Origin: Lichenicoccus sp965213775
GTDB taxonomy: Bacteria > Pseudomonadota > Alphaproteobacteria > Acetobacterales > Acetobacteraceae
Assembly: GCA_965213775.1 (NCBI GenBank)
Contig: CBDCAC010000007.1
Location: forward strand, 1-64,000
Direction: 5' to 3'
Length of the DNA stretch: 64,000 nucleotides
In this document: in pieces, positions 53,673-62,330 of the stretch
Numbering within the stretch: the stretch's first letter is position 1
Layout: every line of letters starts with the position of its first letter
The notes under the pieces: generated by a model
What the model saw: only the letters and a program-made list of their open reading frames with translations
What the model was told of the DNA's origin: nothing
The model's database searches: none
Made by a program: the position numbers and the translations under genes

Positions 53673-54431
53673 ATGGGCGCTCATATATTTCTGGCAACCC
53701 CCTGCTACGGCGGTGTCGTAACTCAAGGCTACATGCAGTCGGTGTTTGGCATGATGCAGAGGGCGCAGAATGATGGCTATGACATCACCTTGGCGTTGCT
53801 CGGCCAGGACGCGCTGATCACGCGCAGCCGCAATACGCTCCTGGCCCACTTTATGGAAAACAAGTCCGCTACCCATATCCTGTTCGTGGACGGAGATATT
53901 AGCTTCGATGCAGATCTCGTGCATCGGCTTCTTATCGCAAGTAAGGACCTAGTTGCTGCTTGCTATCCATTGAAGACGTTTTATTGGGATGCGTATTCGG
54001 AGCAGCGTCTGAAGCAGGGGGAGCCGCCATCTACGGCCGGTCTGCGTTATGTGGGGGAGCTCTGCCAGGGTGTTCTGGCTAAACGCGAGGGCAACCTCGC
54101 CACTGCGACCTATGTTGGGACTGGCTTCATGCTCATCAGCCGAACTGTAATCGACCAGATGATTGTAGGGTATCCGGAAACAAGATATGACAACATCCAC
54201 GCTCACCACGAGAGTCGGACCAAGGTAAACGTCCCATATGCTTTATTTGACTGCATGATTGATCCTGTAACGAAGACCTATCTAAGCGAAGATTTTACCT
54301 TCTGTCACCGCTGGAGAGCCTTAGGAGGTGAGATCTGGCTGGATACCAAGTCACAGCTGACCCACACAGGACCGACAGATTTCTCCGGAGCACCCACCAA
54401 GTTCTTTGAGGCTGAACGCGCTGCGACCTAG
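53673..54431 (+). CDS. Phage-associated glycosyltransferase-like protein
   Basis: Protein of 252 residues. It starts IFLATPCYGGVVTQGYMQSVFGM and contains the nucleotide-sugar DxD-type motif HILFVDGDISFDADLVHRLL near residue 70, then YVGTGFMLISRTV and LSEDFTFCHRWRALGGEIWLD. This pattern is typical of GT-A-fold proteins found in phages and in small glycan loci. There is no signal peptide and it is probably cytosolic. The stop codon is formed by the insertion point of an IS630-type element; without the element the stop would be TAA at the same place. The gene faces the phage lysis/tail genes. Confidence 0.7.
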   Translation: MGAHIFLATPCYGGVVTQGYMQSVFGMMQRAQNDGYDITLALLGQDALITRSRNTLLAHFMENKSATHILFVDGDISFDADLVHRLLIASKDLVAACYPLKTFYWDAYSEQRLKQGEPPSTAGLRYVGELCQGVLAKREGNLATATYVGTGFMLISRTVIDQMIVGYPETRYDNIHAHHESRTKVNVPYALFDCMIDPVTKTYLSEDFTFCHRWRALGGEIWLDTKSQLTHTGPTDFSGAPTKFFEAERAAT

Positions 54432-55482
54432 AGCGGAAACCGTTCGATCTGGATCGTTTGGGATTCCCCGACGCGGGTGAGATGTGATTCACCATGCAGG
54501 CCGGGCAGGAGGCCAGCATGCATGGGAAAGCCACTGTCCACCGACCTTCGTTCTCGGCTGGTTGCCGCGGTATCGGCAGGCCTCTCCCGGCGTCGGGCGG
54601 CAGAGCGCGTCGGTGTATCTGCCGCGAGTGCCGTGCGCTGGGTGGCAGCCGTCAACACGACCGGCACCGTCGCGGCCAAGCCGCAGGGCGGTGACACACG
54701 CTCACGTCGCATTGAGGCGTTCAGCGGCGTGATCCTGGCGGCTGTTGCGGCGCAGAAGGACATCAGCCTGTTCGAGCTGGCCGAGTTGCTGCGAAGCGAG
54801 CATGAAGCCTCGTTTGGGGCCAGCACCGTGTGGCGCTGCCTTGATCGTCACGGCATGACCTTCAAAAAAACAGCGCACGCAGCCGAGCAGGATCGGCCCG
54901 ACATCGCAGCCCGGCGCCGGGCCTGGTTCGCAGACCAGCCTGACCTCGACCCACGGCGCCTGGTCTTCATCGACGAGACCGGTGCCTCGACCAAGATGGC
55001 CAGGCTGCGAGGACGTGCCCTCCGGGGAGAGCGTTGCCGTGCCGCGGTGCCACACGGGCACTGGAAGACGACAACCTTCACCGGGGCGCTCCGGATGGAT
55101 GGCATGACCGCACCCATGGTCCTCGACGGGCCGATGAACCGCCTTGCCTTCCAGGCCTACATCGAACAGGTGCTCGTCCCCACGCTGGCCCGCGGCGACA
55201 CGGTCATCATGGACAATCTGCCCGCGCATCAAGGCCAGCAGGTGCGGCGCGCGATCGAAGCCGCAGGCGCGTCCCTGCGCTACCTGCCCCCCTACTCGCC
55301 CGACTTCAACCCGATCGAGAACGCCTTCTCGAAGCTCAAGGCATTCTTGCGAAAAGCCGCCGCTCGAACCATCGACGACCTGCGGGATGTCATCCGCGAC
55401 GCCCTGCTGACCTTCACGCCGCAAGACTGCGCCAACTACTTCACCGCCGCCGGGTATGAACCAGACCGATCGGATTCCGCTC
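54431..55482 (+). mobile_element. IS630-family insertion sequence
   Basis: Ends are inverted repeats: GAGCGGAAACCGTTCGATCT from 54431 against the complement of the sequence ending at 55482, matching at about 18 of 21 positions. It is flanked by TA at 54429-54430 and 55483-55484, the duplicated TA target usual for IS630/Tc1-mariner elements. It carries one transposase gene and is about 1.05 kb long. Confidence 0.9.
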
Positions 55483-55514
55483 TAACTGTCTGGCTGCCGA
55501 TACGGGTGGCATAA
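54522..55514 (+). CDS. IS630 family transposase
   Basis: DDE transposase of 330 residues. The N-terminal HTH (SAGLSRRRAAERVGVSAASAVRWV) and a second helical region (STVWRCLDRHGMTFKKTAH) are followed by the catalytic core: FIDETGAS (D), VIMDNLPAHQGQQVRRAI (D) and LPPYSPDFNPIENAFSKLK (E). The ATG at 54522 (MGKPLSTDLRSRL) fits the family. The reading frame has no stop within the element: it runs through the right inverted repeat and ends 9 codons into flanking DNA (55485-55514). Confidence 0.93.
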   Translation: MGKPLSTDLRSRLVAAVSAGLSRRRAAERVGVSAASAVRWVAAVNTTGTVAAKPQGGDTRSRRIEAFSGVILAAVAAQKDISLFELAELLRSEHEASFGASTVWRCLDRHGMTFKKTAHAAEQDRPDIAARRRAWFADQPDLDPRRLVFIDETGASTKMARLRGRALRGERCRAAVPHGHWKTTTFTGALRMDGMTAPMVLDGPMNRLAFQAYIEQVLVPTLARGDTVIMDNLPAHQGQQVRRAIEAAGASLRYLPPYSPDFNPIENAFSKLKAFLRKAAARTIDDLRDVIRDALLTFTPQDCANYFTAAGYEPDRSDSALTVWLPIRVA

Positions 55515-55570
55515 CGTTACTGAGGGCGTTTAGCGCGGCCGTGTTAGAGACTGGGATCCAACATCTAGGC

Positions 55571-56305
55571 TCAGGCCGCAGCGATTTTCGACATATCCGT
55601 CTGTATCACAGGAGTTTGGGCCAGGGACAGCGCAACCGCCTGACGGCGTGCTGTTCGTGCCAACCAGCCAGTCCCATAGATGGCAAAATTCGCCAAGCGC
55701 CGATATGAACTGATCTGCGCGCTCGACAGCGCCAGAATGAGCGCCGTCCTATATAGGTCTGGACGCGCCTCAAGATACTTCGCCGTCGTCGGTCCGGCAA
55801 CTCCGTCTTCCTGAATCCCCAGCCTTCCCTGAAGGATTACGACTCCGCTGCGACAGATCTGAGGCAGTATCGATCCCGGTAGAACGCTCTCAAGAGCCGA
55901 TAGCGCGGCTAGTCCCTGGCTAAGTTTGATCTTAGGCTGGCTCACGCTCAAACATCGGATCAGGATATTCAGAGACGCGGTCACGCCTCTGTTCCATCCG
56001 AAGTCGAACATCATCAGGTCGACGCCAGGAGGAAGCGCGCCACATTCGAGCGGTGACCAATACTTGCAACGGGCGATCGCCTCATACGTGGGTAGGGCCA
56101 GCTTGCGCATCTGCTCCGCCGTCACTCGTGCACCTGGTCCCATCCACGCTGCCAGAGCAGGAGCCCCGACGCCCATGTTGGATCCAACCAGATCTCCGTC
56201 GCCTACTTGTCCGCCAGTCCAGTTTCCGGAGTCGCGGGGATCGGCGACATAGCCGCCCTCCTCTGCTCGCGTGAACGCTGAGCATGATGTGAAACAGGTT
56301 TCCAT
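55571..56305 (-). CDS. Phage endolysin, glycoside hydrolase family 108
   Basis: Peptidoglycan hydrolase of 244 residues. The GH108 motif with catalytic Glu is FTRAEEGGYVADPRDSGNWTGG near the N-terminus, followed by VDLMMFDFGWNRG. The C-terminal region has a peptidoglycan-binding-like segment (LQGRLGIQEDGVAGPTTAKYLE). No signal peptide was seen, so export would need a holin; none is evident. GGAG precedes the ATG at 56305. It is the last gene of the tail module in reading direction. Confidence 0.88.
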   Translation of the reverse strand: METCFTSCSAFTRAEEGGYVADPRDSGNWTGGQVGDGDLVGSNMGVGAPALAAWMGPGARVTAEQMRKLALPTYEAIARCKYWSPLECGALPPGVDLMMFDFGWNRGVTASLNILIRCLSVSQPKIKLSQGLAALSALESVLPGSILPQICRSGVVILQGRLGIQEDGVAGPTTAKYLEARPDLYRTALILALSSAQISSYRRLANFAIYGTGWLARTARRQAVALSLAQTPVIQTDMSKIAAA

Positions 56306-56352
56306 GTTAACTCCGGCTCTTGCAATCTTATGGCTCTCGCCTGCTAGTTTCC

Positions 56353-57654
56353 TCATGCCATCGCACTGCCGCACCACTGCAGTATGACGAGGCCACTTGC
56401 ACCACCTCCACCGGCGCCGTTTGAACCCCCAGAGCCACCGCCACCTGGCCAGAAACCCGCCGCGCCGACGCCACCGAACGTCGGATAATTCGATCCGGTA
56501 CCAAAGCTTGATCCTCCGGCGCCACCTATGCTGGCACCACCCAGGACAGATCCGGGCTGTCCTGTTCCGGCACCGGGATTTGACAACGCCTCTAGCTGAA
56601 GCACCGCGTCGCTGCCGGCGGTTCCGCCGATCCCATTCTGTCCAGCCCCTCCATTGCCGCCATTTCCTCCGCCGAACACCGACAAGATCCCGCCGAAGCT
56701 CGTTGGAGTGACCGACGCGGAATTTGTAGCGCCGGATCCGACGACTACGGGGTAGGTCTGGCCACCGACAACATCGAGCAGCACCTCCAGATAGCCGCCA
56801 CCACCGCCGCCACCACCAGCAAATCCGCCTGAACCGATACCGCCTGCTCCTCCTGGACCCCAGCCACGGAACAGGATCTGCGAGACACCAGTCGGGCAGA
56901 CCCATGAATAGGTTCCAGCGCTCGTCCACACAGACCTGAACTGTCTGACCGCCGCCGACACAAAAGCCGTGGTGGCCAACGAGGAGCTGACGTCGCCTGC
57001 AGCAGGAGTTGGAGCGCTCGGCGTCCCCGTGAACGTGGGTGAAGCAAGTGGTGCCGCATTGGGGAGCTTGACGGCCAGGAATGGTGCACCCGATGCTTCC
57101 GAGATCATAGCCGAACTGATAGCAGTCGCGCCGACCGGGATACTGATCAACCACAACGGCAGATTGCCGGTCGGTATGCTGTTGCTGGTCGTCAGCGAGA
57201 GTGATACCCGCTGCTGGATCACAGTAGCCTGTACTGTGCCATCATCGTGCGGTCCAAACAGCGTTTGGGATGGATCAGCAGCATTATAATATGCAACGAC
57301 CGCATCGCCTGCTTGCGCTTCAGCAACGCAGCCCGATACTGTGAAGAGACCAGATCCGGCGACCGACAATATTACCTGAGATTTGTTTACACCCAACTTG
57401 ATCAGAGGGTCTCCATCGGGTGGAAGCGAACCGACGAACCCGGCATCCACGATCGTTGGGTAGCTCAGGCTTCCCGGCCCTATTATGACCGAGAGCCCCT
57501 GTCCTGGCGTGCATAGAAGACCGTCAGCATAGCAGCTGCCATCGCCGATGATCATCTTGGTGAGATAGCCGAGGCCGATCATTGTGTTACGTGATTGAAG
57601 CATCAGATCCGTATCAAGTGGAACTGCGCCGGGATAGACGATCTGGCGATCCAA
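56353..57654 (-). CDS. Phage tail fibre protein with glycine-rich domain
   Basis: Protein of 433 residues. The N-terminal ~215 residues resemble the baseplate-proximal part of tail fibres. The linker SPTFTGTPSAPTPAAG / SSLATTAFV is a classic fibre motif. From about residue 250 it becomes a glycine-rich domain (GGGGGGGGY, GGNGGNGGAG) ending ASGLVILQW, as in glycine-rich tail-fibre tips that bind host surfaces. This is the likely host-range determinant. Confidence 0.85.
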   Translation of the reverse strand: MDRQIVYPGAVPLDTDLMLQSRNTMIGLGYLTKMIIGDGSCYADGLLCTPGQGLSVIIGPGSLSYPTIVDAGFVGSLPPDGDPLIKLGVNKSQVILSVAGSGLFTVSGCVAEAQAGDAVVAYYNAADPSQTLFGPHDDGTVQATVIQQRVSLSLTTSNSIPTGNLPLWLISIPVGATAISSAMISEASGAPFLAVKLPNAAPLASPTFTGTPSAPTPAAGDVSSSLATTAFVSAAVRQFRSVWTSAGTYSWVCPTGVSQILFRGWGPGGAGGIGSGGFAGGGGGGGGYLEVLLDVVGGQTYPVVVGSGATNSASVTPTSFGGILSVFGGGNGGNGGAGQNGIGGTAGSDAVLQLEALSNPGAGTGQPGSVLGGASIGGAGGSSFGTGSNYPTFGGVGAAGFWPGGGGSGGSNGAGGGGASGLVILQWCGSAMA

Positions 57655-57713
57655 TCTTCTTCCTCCAAAACCCGTCGTCGCGAGAAGGATCTCATGGCGT
57701 CGGCCAAAGCCAC

Positions 57714-59060
57714 TTAGCTTGCCGCGTATGGCAGCGCGACATTGGTCCAGGCAATCGTAGCCACCGGTATGGAAGAGGCCACCGCATCCAGCACGTTGGA
57801 GACGCTGAAGTCGACGAGTGATCCTGTCGGCTCCAGACTGACCACGTCATCCTGGGCACGAAGTCCTAATGTTCCTGATGTGGGAATGTAACTGGTTGCT
57901 GTATCACCAAGCTCGATCTGCCAACACTGCGTACAAAATGTCACGCTTCCACCATTGGAACATGAAACAACTATGCCCATCCGCAGGTTCTTACCCGACG
58001 CCGTCGCAGGTTGCGCTGATACGGCCAGCCGTTGCCATTGATCGATCCGCGTCATATCTGCGGCAACATAGATCGAGTTGCTACCACCGAGGTCCATCAG
58101 AACAAGCTCGACCGCCGTCAAACTGGATCCACCAGGGATGAGGATCCAGGCGGAGCCGGTAATCACTGAACCTGCCACTGCGATATCGATAGATGGTCCC
58201 ATGAGGCGTGTCCCGACCGCACCCGTAACCATGAGAACTGGATCTTTGCTAAACAAGCTCGGCTTGGTCACGTCAACTTGCCAGTAAGGCGAGCTTTCAT
58301 CTTGATCATTGGACTGCGCGAAGCCAGTCCAGAATCGGCTATCGACGATTAGGTTAAAGCCTCTCGATTCCAGGAGCGCGCCGACGATAACGCCTTGCTG
58401 ATAATCCGGTCGTAGAACGCGTGCACCGGCAAGCTCGATGAGACCGCTTCCATTTATGAAGGTGGCAGATCCCTCCCGAGCACTAAGTAGTGCCGGTGCA
58501 AAGCTTGAGTAGCCACGTATGTCTATGAAGTACTGGAATGGTAGGTTGGCCGATCCAAAGCGTAGACCGGGACTCCCGTAACCACCTCCGCCACCCGATC
58601 CTTCGGCACCCATACCGGCGTGACCGCCACAATCCAGGCCCCGCATCGGCTCATATACCGAAGGAACAGCCGACGTGATGGCGGCTACCGCATCGCAGAC
58701 GGCCTGGCGGGTACCGCGCCGACTGATCAGACTGGCACTGATCCGGGCACGGAAGCCGTCATCGGTCTCATTGATCCCCCTGGGAAGATTTAGGCCGAAG
58801 AGGTCCGCCGAAATCATATCCAGGAAGGCGCCGAACGCCGTCTTCAGTCTTGTTTGTGCGGTGCTAAAGCTCAGCAGGTCAAAGCAAAACGACCACGCTG
58901 CGGCAAATCCTGCCAGCACTCCATCCAGCACCGGTGTCACGCTTGAGGCTGGTGTAGGAGAAGATGACGGGAACCAGCCTGCCGGTAGAGTAGAACGAAC
59001 TCGCGCTGCCATATCGGCCGCAGTTCCGATGCCCTTGCCGTCATCCGATAGCGGAATCAT
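57714..59060 (-). CDS. Baseplate/tail protein, gpI-like N-terminus with binding domain
   Basis: Protein of 448 residues. Residues 1-125 resemble P2 gpI / Mu gp48-type proteins (LKTAFGAFLDMISADLFGLNLPRG, then INETDDGFRARISASL). The rest, from about residue 150, is Gly-rich then beta-rich and looks like a carbohydrate-binding or head-fibre-type domain (SRFWTGFAQSNDQ, SSPYWQVDV, TSYIPTSG). It overlaps the gpJ gene by the ATG at 59060. Assignment of the C-terminal half is tentative. Confidence 0.75.
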   Translation of the reverse strand: MIPLSDDGKGIGTAADMAARVRSTLPAGWFPSSSPTPASSVTPVLDGVLAGFAAAWSFCFDLLSFSTAQTRLKTAFGAFLDMISADLFGLNLPRGINETDDGFRARISASLISRRGTRQAVCDAVAAITSAVPSVYEPMRGLDCGGHAGMGAEGSGGGGGYGSPGLRFGSANLPFQYFIDIRGYSSFAPALLSAREGSATFINGSGLIELAGARVLRPDYQQGVIVGALLESRGFNLIVDSRFWTGFAQSNDQDESSPYWQVDVTKPSLFSKDPVLMVTGAVGTRLMGPSIDIAVAGSVITGSAWILIPGGSSLTAVELVLMDLGGSNSIYVAADMTRIDQWQRLAVSAQPATASGKNLRMGIVVSCSNGGSVTFCTQCWQIELGDTATSYIPTSGTLGLRAQDDVVSLEPTGSLVDFSVSNVLDAVASSIPVATIAWTNVALPYAAS

Positions 59061-60163
59061 CAGGAGCTAGCCGTGACGACAATGGACTGTGCACGGACCA
59101 CAGTTTCCCTCCCACCACCCAGGTCCGAGCCTGCTCCGTTCAGAGTAGCTGTTAGAACGTTCACGACGTCAGAGGTCGCGTCGTAGGCCAGCCCGGCAAG
59201 CCGAGAGAAGCGAAGTGCCTGACCGACAGACAGGCCATCTATGTAGAGAGAGAGGGCAGTACTGACGGCGCTCTTGGTCTGCTCGAGCAACGCAGGATTG
59301 GACGTGGCGATCGATATGGCGACCACGGCTTCGAGTAGCGTCGGCGGATCAACCGAAAAGGTCGACCCGACGGGACGGACTTGATCGATTGCTGCATAGA
59401 CCGACGTCAGCAGGCTTGCCGGTGGATTACCACTTCCGTCATCGACGACAACGCAGAAATGACCGGGAAGCGTAACACCTGCTACCGTGCTGTTCTCCCT
59501 GATAGTGAAGCTCAATCCCTGTTGAACCGAGCTGATCGCGTTCACGACCGCCTGCTCAGTTGCTTGAGAACGAGTGTTCAGATAGGTGACGAAACGAGCC
59601 TTCAGCGCCTGATCGGTTTCAGCTGCGGCTCCGCCAGTCAGAGGCAGCAGATTGGTGACCGTGTCAATACCTGGGACCGCGGTACCAAGGATGCTGATGG
59701 CTCCTGCCATAACGTTACCTGCTGTGCCGGCTGTCACCGCAGTGACCGACACCATGACGGATGCGGTTCCCTGCGGCCGGACGTAGGGACCGCCCGTGAC
59801 CGTAAAACTTTGCGAACCATCAGCAGTCTTGACCATCGCACCCGTGGGCACCGTAGCGGCCTGTGCCGATGGACTGAGGGATGTCATGACCACTGTGCCT
59901 ACTGCCGGTATAGGTGGAAGACGAGCAAGGCCGAAGTCCGCCACCCAACTATCAACATCTGCACCTGAGCTCGTCGCCAGTCGTGTCATGGAAAGGACTT
60001 GCAGTATGAGATACTGTAGCCAAAGAGCGACGGCTGCCGAACTCTCCAGCAACGCGCGCAGTACCGAGCCCGCCGTCACATCCAGCAAGCTGGCGCAAGC
60101 TCCCTGAGCACTAGCAGCCATGTTGGTAATCAACGACGAGAAGTTCTGTAAAGACAGCTGCAT
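59060..60163 (-). CDS. Baseplate protein J (Mu gp47-like)
   Basis: Protein of 367 residues from the ATG at 60163 (MQLSLQNFSSLITNMAASAQG). The gpJ pattern is present: GSVLRALLESSAAVALWLQYLILQ at 30-55, then the beta-rich VPTGAMVKTADGSQSFTVTG, VSVTAVTAGTAGNVMAGAI, and GGAAAETDQALKARFVTYLN. It forms the wedge of a contractile-tail baseplate. It overlaps its neighbour by a single base (TGATG). Confidence 0.92.
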   Translation of the reverse strand: MQLSLQNFSSLITNMAASAQGACASLLDVTAGSVLRALLESSAAVALWLQYLILQVLSMTRLATSSGADVDSWVADFGLARLPPIPAVGTVVMTSLSPSAQAATVPTGAMVKTADGSQSFTVTGGPYVRPQGTASVMVSVTAVTAGTAGNVMAGAISILGTAVPGIDTVTNLLPLTGGAAAETDQALKARFVTYLNTRSQATEQAVVNAISSVQQGLSFTIRENSTVAGVTLPGHFCVVVDDGSGNPPASLLTSVYAAIDQVRPVGSTFSVDPPTLLEAVVAISIATSNPALLEQTKSAVSTALSLYIDGLSVGQALRFSRLAGLAYDATSDVVNVLTATLNGAGSDLGGGRETVVRAQSIVVTASS

Positions 60164-60531
60164 CAAGATACTCCCGGAATGGTCAGGGTTTGCGAGGTCC
60201 CAGTCCGTGCATCCTGGTATGATACGGTGGCGAAGGATTTGGTACTCTGGTCGCTCTGGACAACGACTCTCGGCTCCGGAAGCTGCGACACCGCAGGCTC
60301 CAGAATCATTTGCTTGCGTATGATCGCAGTGATTTGCTGAGCAGATACTTTCGTTCCGACCATTACCGCCAGACCACCACCGTAGGATAGCTGCCAGATG
60401 TAATCGCCTTGGTTGGTGATCAACCTTCGCAGTATCCTCTGTTGCGTCCACGATGATGAGTCTACGATGGCGAGATCTCCGGTGGAGCTGATCGTCAGAT
60501 CACACCCGATGACATGCGCTATATCTGCCAT
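60163..60531 (-). CDS. Baseplate protein W/gp25-like (Mu gp46-like)
   Basis: Protein of 122 residues: DLTISSTGDLAIVDSSSWTQQRILRRLITNQGDYIWQLSYGGGLAVMVG. The DUF2634/gp46 pattern matches the small wedge protein that sits between gpV and gpJ genes in Mu-like modules. It is placed correctly in gene order and is 2 bases from the spike gene. Confidence 0.82.
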   Translation of the reverse strand: MADIAHVIGCDLTISSTGDLAIVDSSSWTQQRILRRLITNQGDYIWQLSYGGGLAVMVGTKVSAQQITAIIRKQMILEPAVSQLPEPRVVVQSDQSTKSFATVSYQDARTGTSQTLTIPGVS

Positions 60532-60533
60532 GA

Positions 60534-61061
60534 TCAGCTTCTCGGTGGTCCAGATAAGTTATCACCTGTCTGAACCTGAGAGTGAAGATGCTGTTGCAGA
60601 CTAATCCCTGAGGCAACGATGTCCCCTGTAGCTGCCACGGAACCATCGATAGTCAGATTGCCACGGAGAAAAAGACCCCCTTTGGTCAAATGGAAGTAGA
60701 CCCCGCTCGTCAGAAAGATGCCGATTTCTCCGGGTTGCACCGGCATTGAAGTTGCTGGACTGGTCGGCGCGGCCACACTCGTGTCGAACAGCCTCGCCAC
60801 CACCACCGGATGTTCTGCATCTCCCTCGACCGCGACGAGAAGAACTTGCGTACCGACTTCGCTAGGGCACGCGATCTTCAGGCCGCACGCGGCCATGACT
60901 CCGTCCGGGATCCAGCCGCTTTCGACTCCCTCTGGCTCGATCGTCACTTTGACCGCATGATTGACCGGATCAACACTCGTCACGATCCCATGTCGAGGCT
61001 GTCCAGTTGCAGTCGCGTGTACGGCCGAGTGCAGCTTCAAGGCCTCTAACCAACTTTGCAT
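60534..61061 (-). CDS. Baseplate spike protein V (Mu gp45-like)
   Basis: Membrane-piercing tip of 175 residues. An OB-like N-terminal domain (HGIVTSVDPVNHAVKVTIEPEG, ending PVVVARLF) is followed by a beta-helix (GLFLRGNLTIDGSVAATGDIVASG). The C-terminal apex ISLQQHLHSQVQTGD contains the HxH motif that binds iron in P2 and phi92 spikes. It is in the expected place between D- and W-like genes. Confidence 0.9.
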   Translation of the reverse strand: MQSWLEALKLHSAVHATATGQPRHGIVTSVDPVNHAVKVTIEPEGVESGWIPDGVMAACGLKIACPSEVGTQVLLVAVEGDAEHPVVVARLFDTSVAAPTSPATSMPVQPGEIGIFLTSGVYFHLTKGGLFLRGNLTIDGSVAATGDIVASGISLQQHLHSQVQTGDNLSGPPRS

Positions 61062-61070
61062 CTTTGATCC

Positions 61071-62141
61071 TCAAGCTGGCATTATCTTGGCAGTGAGCCG
61101 CTGCACAAATCCCCCGGATAGGGTCATCTCCCGGTCAACGCTGTCTATACGGTAACTGCCGTCCCAGCTTTTCCCCACACCGACGAGATGGACTCCATCA
61201 CGCGGCGATAGGGTCAAGTCGGCGGGCATGGTGGCTATAAGCCTACGTTCGTGTCCAGATGTCTGAGCGTAGATCCCGTTCGCCAGCGTCTGTGCCGAAT
61301 CCTGAAGAAGATTTGGACGGACAACGTTGATCGTTCTATTCACGCTCGTTGAGCTAGCCTCGGACTTAGCAGAAACTCTCCGGCGTTGCCTGCTGTTCCA
61401 ACTCGTAACGGAAACTGGCACACCTCCAGCTAGAGCAAGTGAGCGCTCGAGGGTTAGGCTGCTAACGTTCAGAGATGGCGATGCGCCGGTCTGGCTCGAT
61501 GGCTGGAAACTGATGGTATGGACTCTGTGACCGCTAGTTGATGAAGACTGAAAGAACAGGCGGGAGCCTTGAACCCAAAGGTCAAACCCCTCGATCTGCG
61601 CGAGGCTCGACAACAGATCCCAGGCAGTGCTGAACCTCGAGAAACGCGAGAGAGCGACCCGCGCGTGCTCGATCTGGTAATACTGACCGATGATTGACGA
61701 AGTCTGGTCTACCAAAGCCGTTAGGCCGCAGCGCTGAGCAAGTTGTTCGGCAACATCACTGCTCGTGCAGTTCAAAAAATTTTCTGTGACCGGAAGATCA
61801 AGTAAACGTGCTGCGTAATCTCGTCCTTCGAGGGTTATCATACCTGCTACTGGATCCAGTCTTACACGATCCACTCGTCCGGATATGAGTTCCTGCCAGT
61901 CGATAGCACTTTCGGGCAAACCTGTGGGAACGAATCCTACCTGAATGCTGATGTCGATGACGTCACCGTCACACCATCGTATGCCGACTTGCCCGATCCG
62001 GGTATCGTTAGCGACTTGAATAAAGAAGCTACCTGCTTGGCCTAGATTGCCTACGGAAACTTCGAAAGATTGGCACCCACTCAAGATCGAACCGGATACG
62101 ATGAGGCGACAGCGGGGCCGACGAAAAGTATCGGCTGTCAT
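61071..62141 (-). CDS. Baseplate hub / late control protein D-like (Mu gp44-like)
   Basis: Protein of 356 residues. It contains the gpD/gp27-like pattern: SFEVSVGNLGQAGSFFIQV near the start, the segment ITLEGRDYAARLLDLPV, LAQRCGL, and the C-terminal DGVHLVGVGKSWDGSYRIDSVDREMTLSGGFVQRLTA. It forms the hub that joins tube and spike. It overlaps the LysM gene by 4 bases (ATGA). Confidence 0.87.
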   Translation of the reverse strand: MTADTFRRPRCRLIVSGSILSGCQSFEVSVGNLGQAGSFFIQVANDTRIGQVGIRWCDGDVIDISIQVGFVPTGLPESAIDWQELISGRVDRVRLDPVAGMITLEGRDYAARLLDLPVTENFLNCTSSDVAEQLAQRCGLTALVDQTSSIIGQYYQIEHARVALSRFSRFSTAWDLLSSLAQIEGFDLWVQGSRLFFQSSSTSGHRVHTISFQPSSQTGASPSLNVSSLTLERSLALAGGVPVSVTSWNSRQRRRVSAKSEASSTSVNRTINVVRPNLLQDSAQTLANGIYAQTSGHERRLIATMPADLTLSPRDGVHLVGVGKSWDGSYRIDSVDREMTLSGGFVQRLTAKIMPA

Positions 62142-62323
62142 TGTGCAGGTAGTCCGCCGGTCATGCTTGCATCATAGGGCGGTATCAGGAGCACGCAGAC
62201 GCCTTTCAATACGGGATCGGTCAGGCCGTTGAGCGAAGCTATGCGGTTCCACTGCGTGGCATCTCCAAGTTGTTGTGCTGCAACGTGAAACAGTGTCGTA
62301 TCGGCGACACGGATCGTAAGCAT
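62138..62323 (-). CDS. Tail protein X-like LysM peptide
   Basis: Protein of 61 residues with a LysM/gpX pattern: DTTLFHVAAQQLGDATQWNRIASLNGLTDPVLKGVCVLLIPP. P2 gpX and related hub proteins carry such a domain. Found between the gp43-like and gpD-like genes, where Mu itself has none. Confidence 0.85.
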   Translation of the reverse strand: MLTIRVADTTLFHVAAQQLGDATQWNRIASLNGLTDPVLKGVCVLLIPPYDASMTGGLPAQ

Positions 62324-62330
62324 CGCGACC

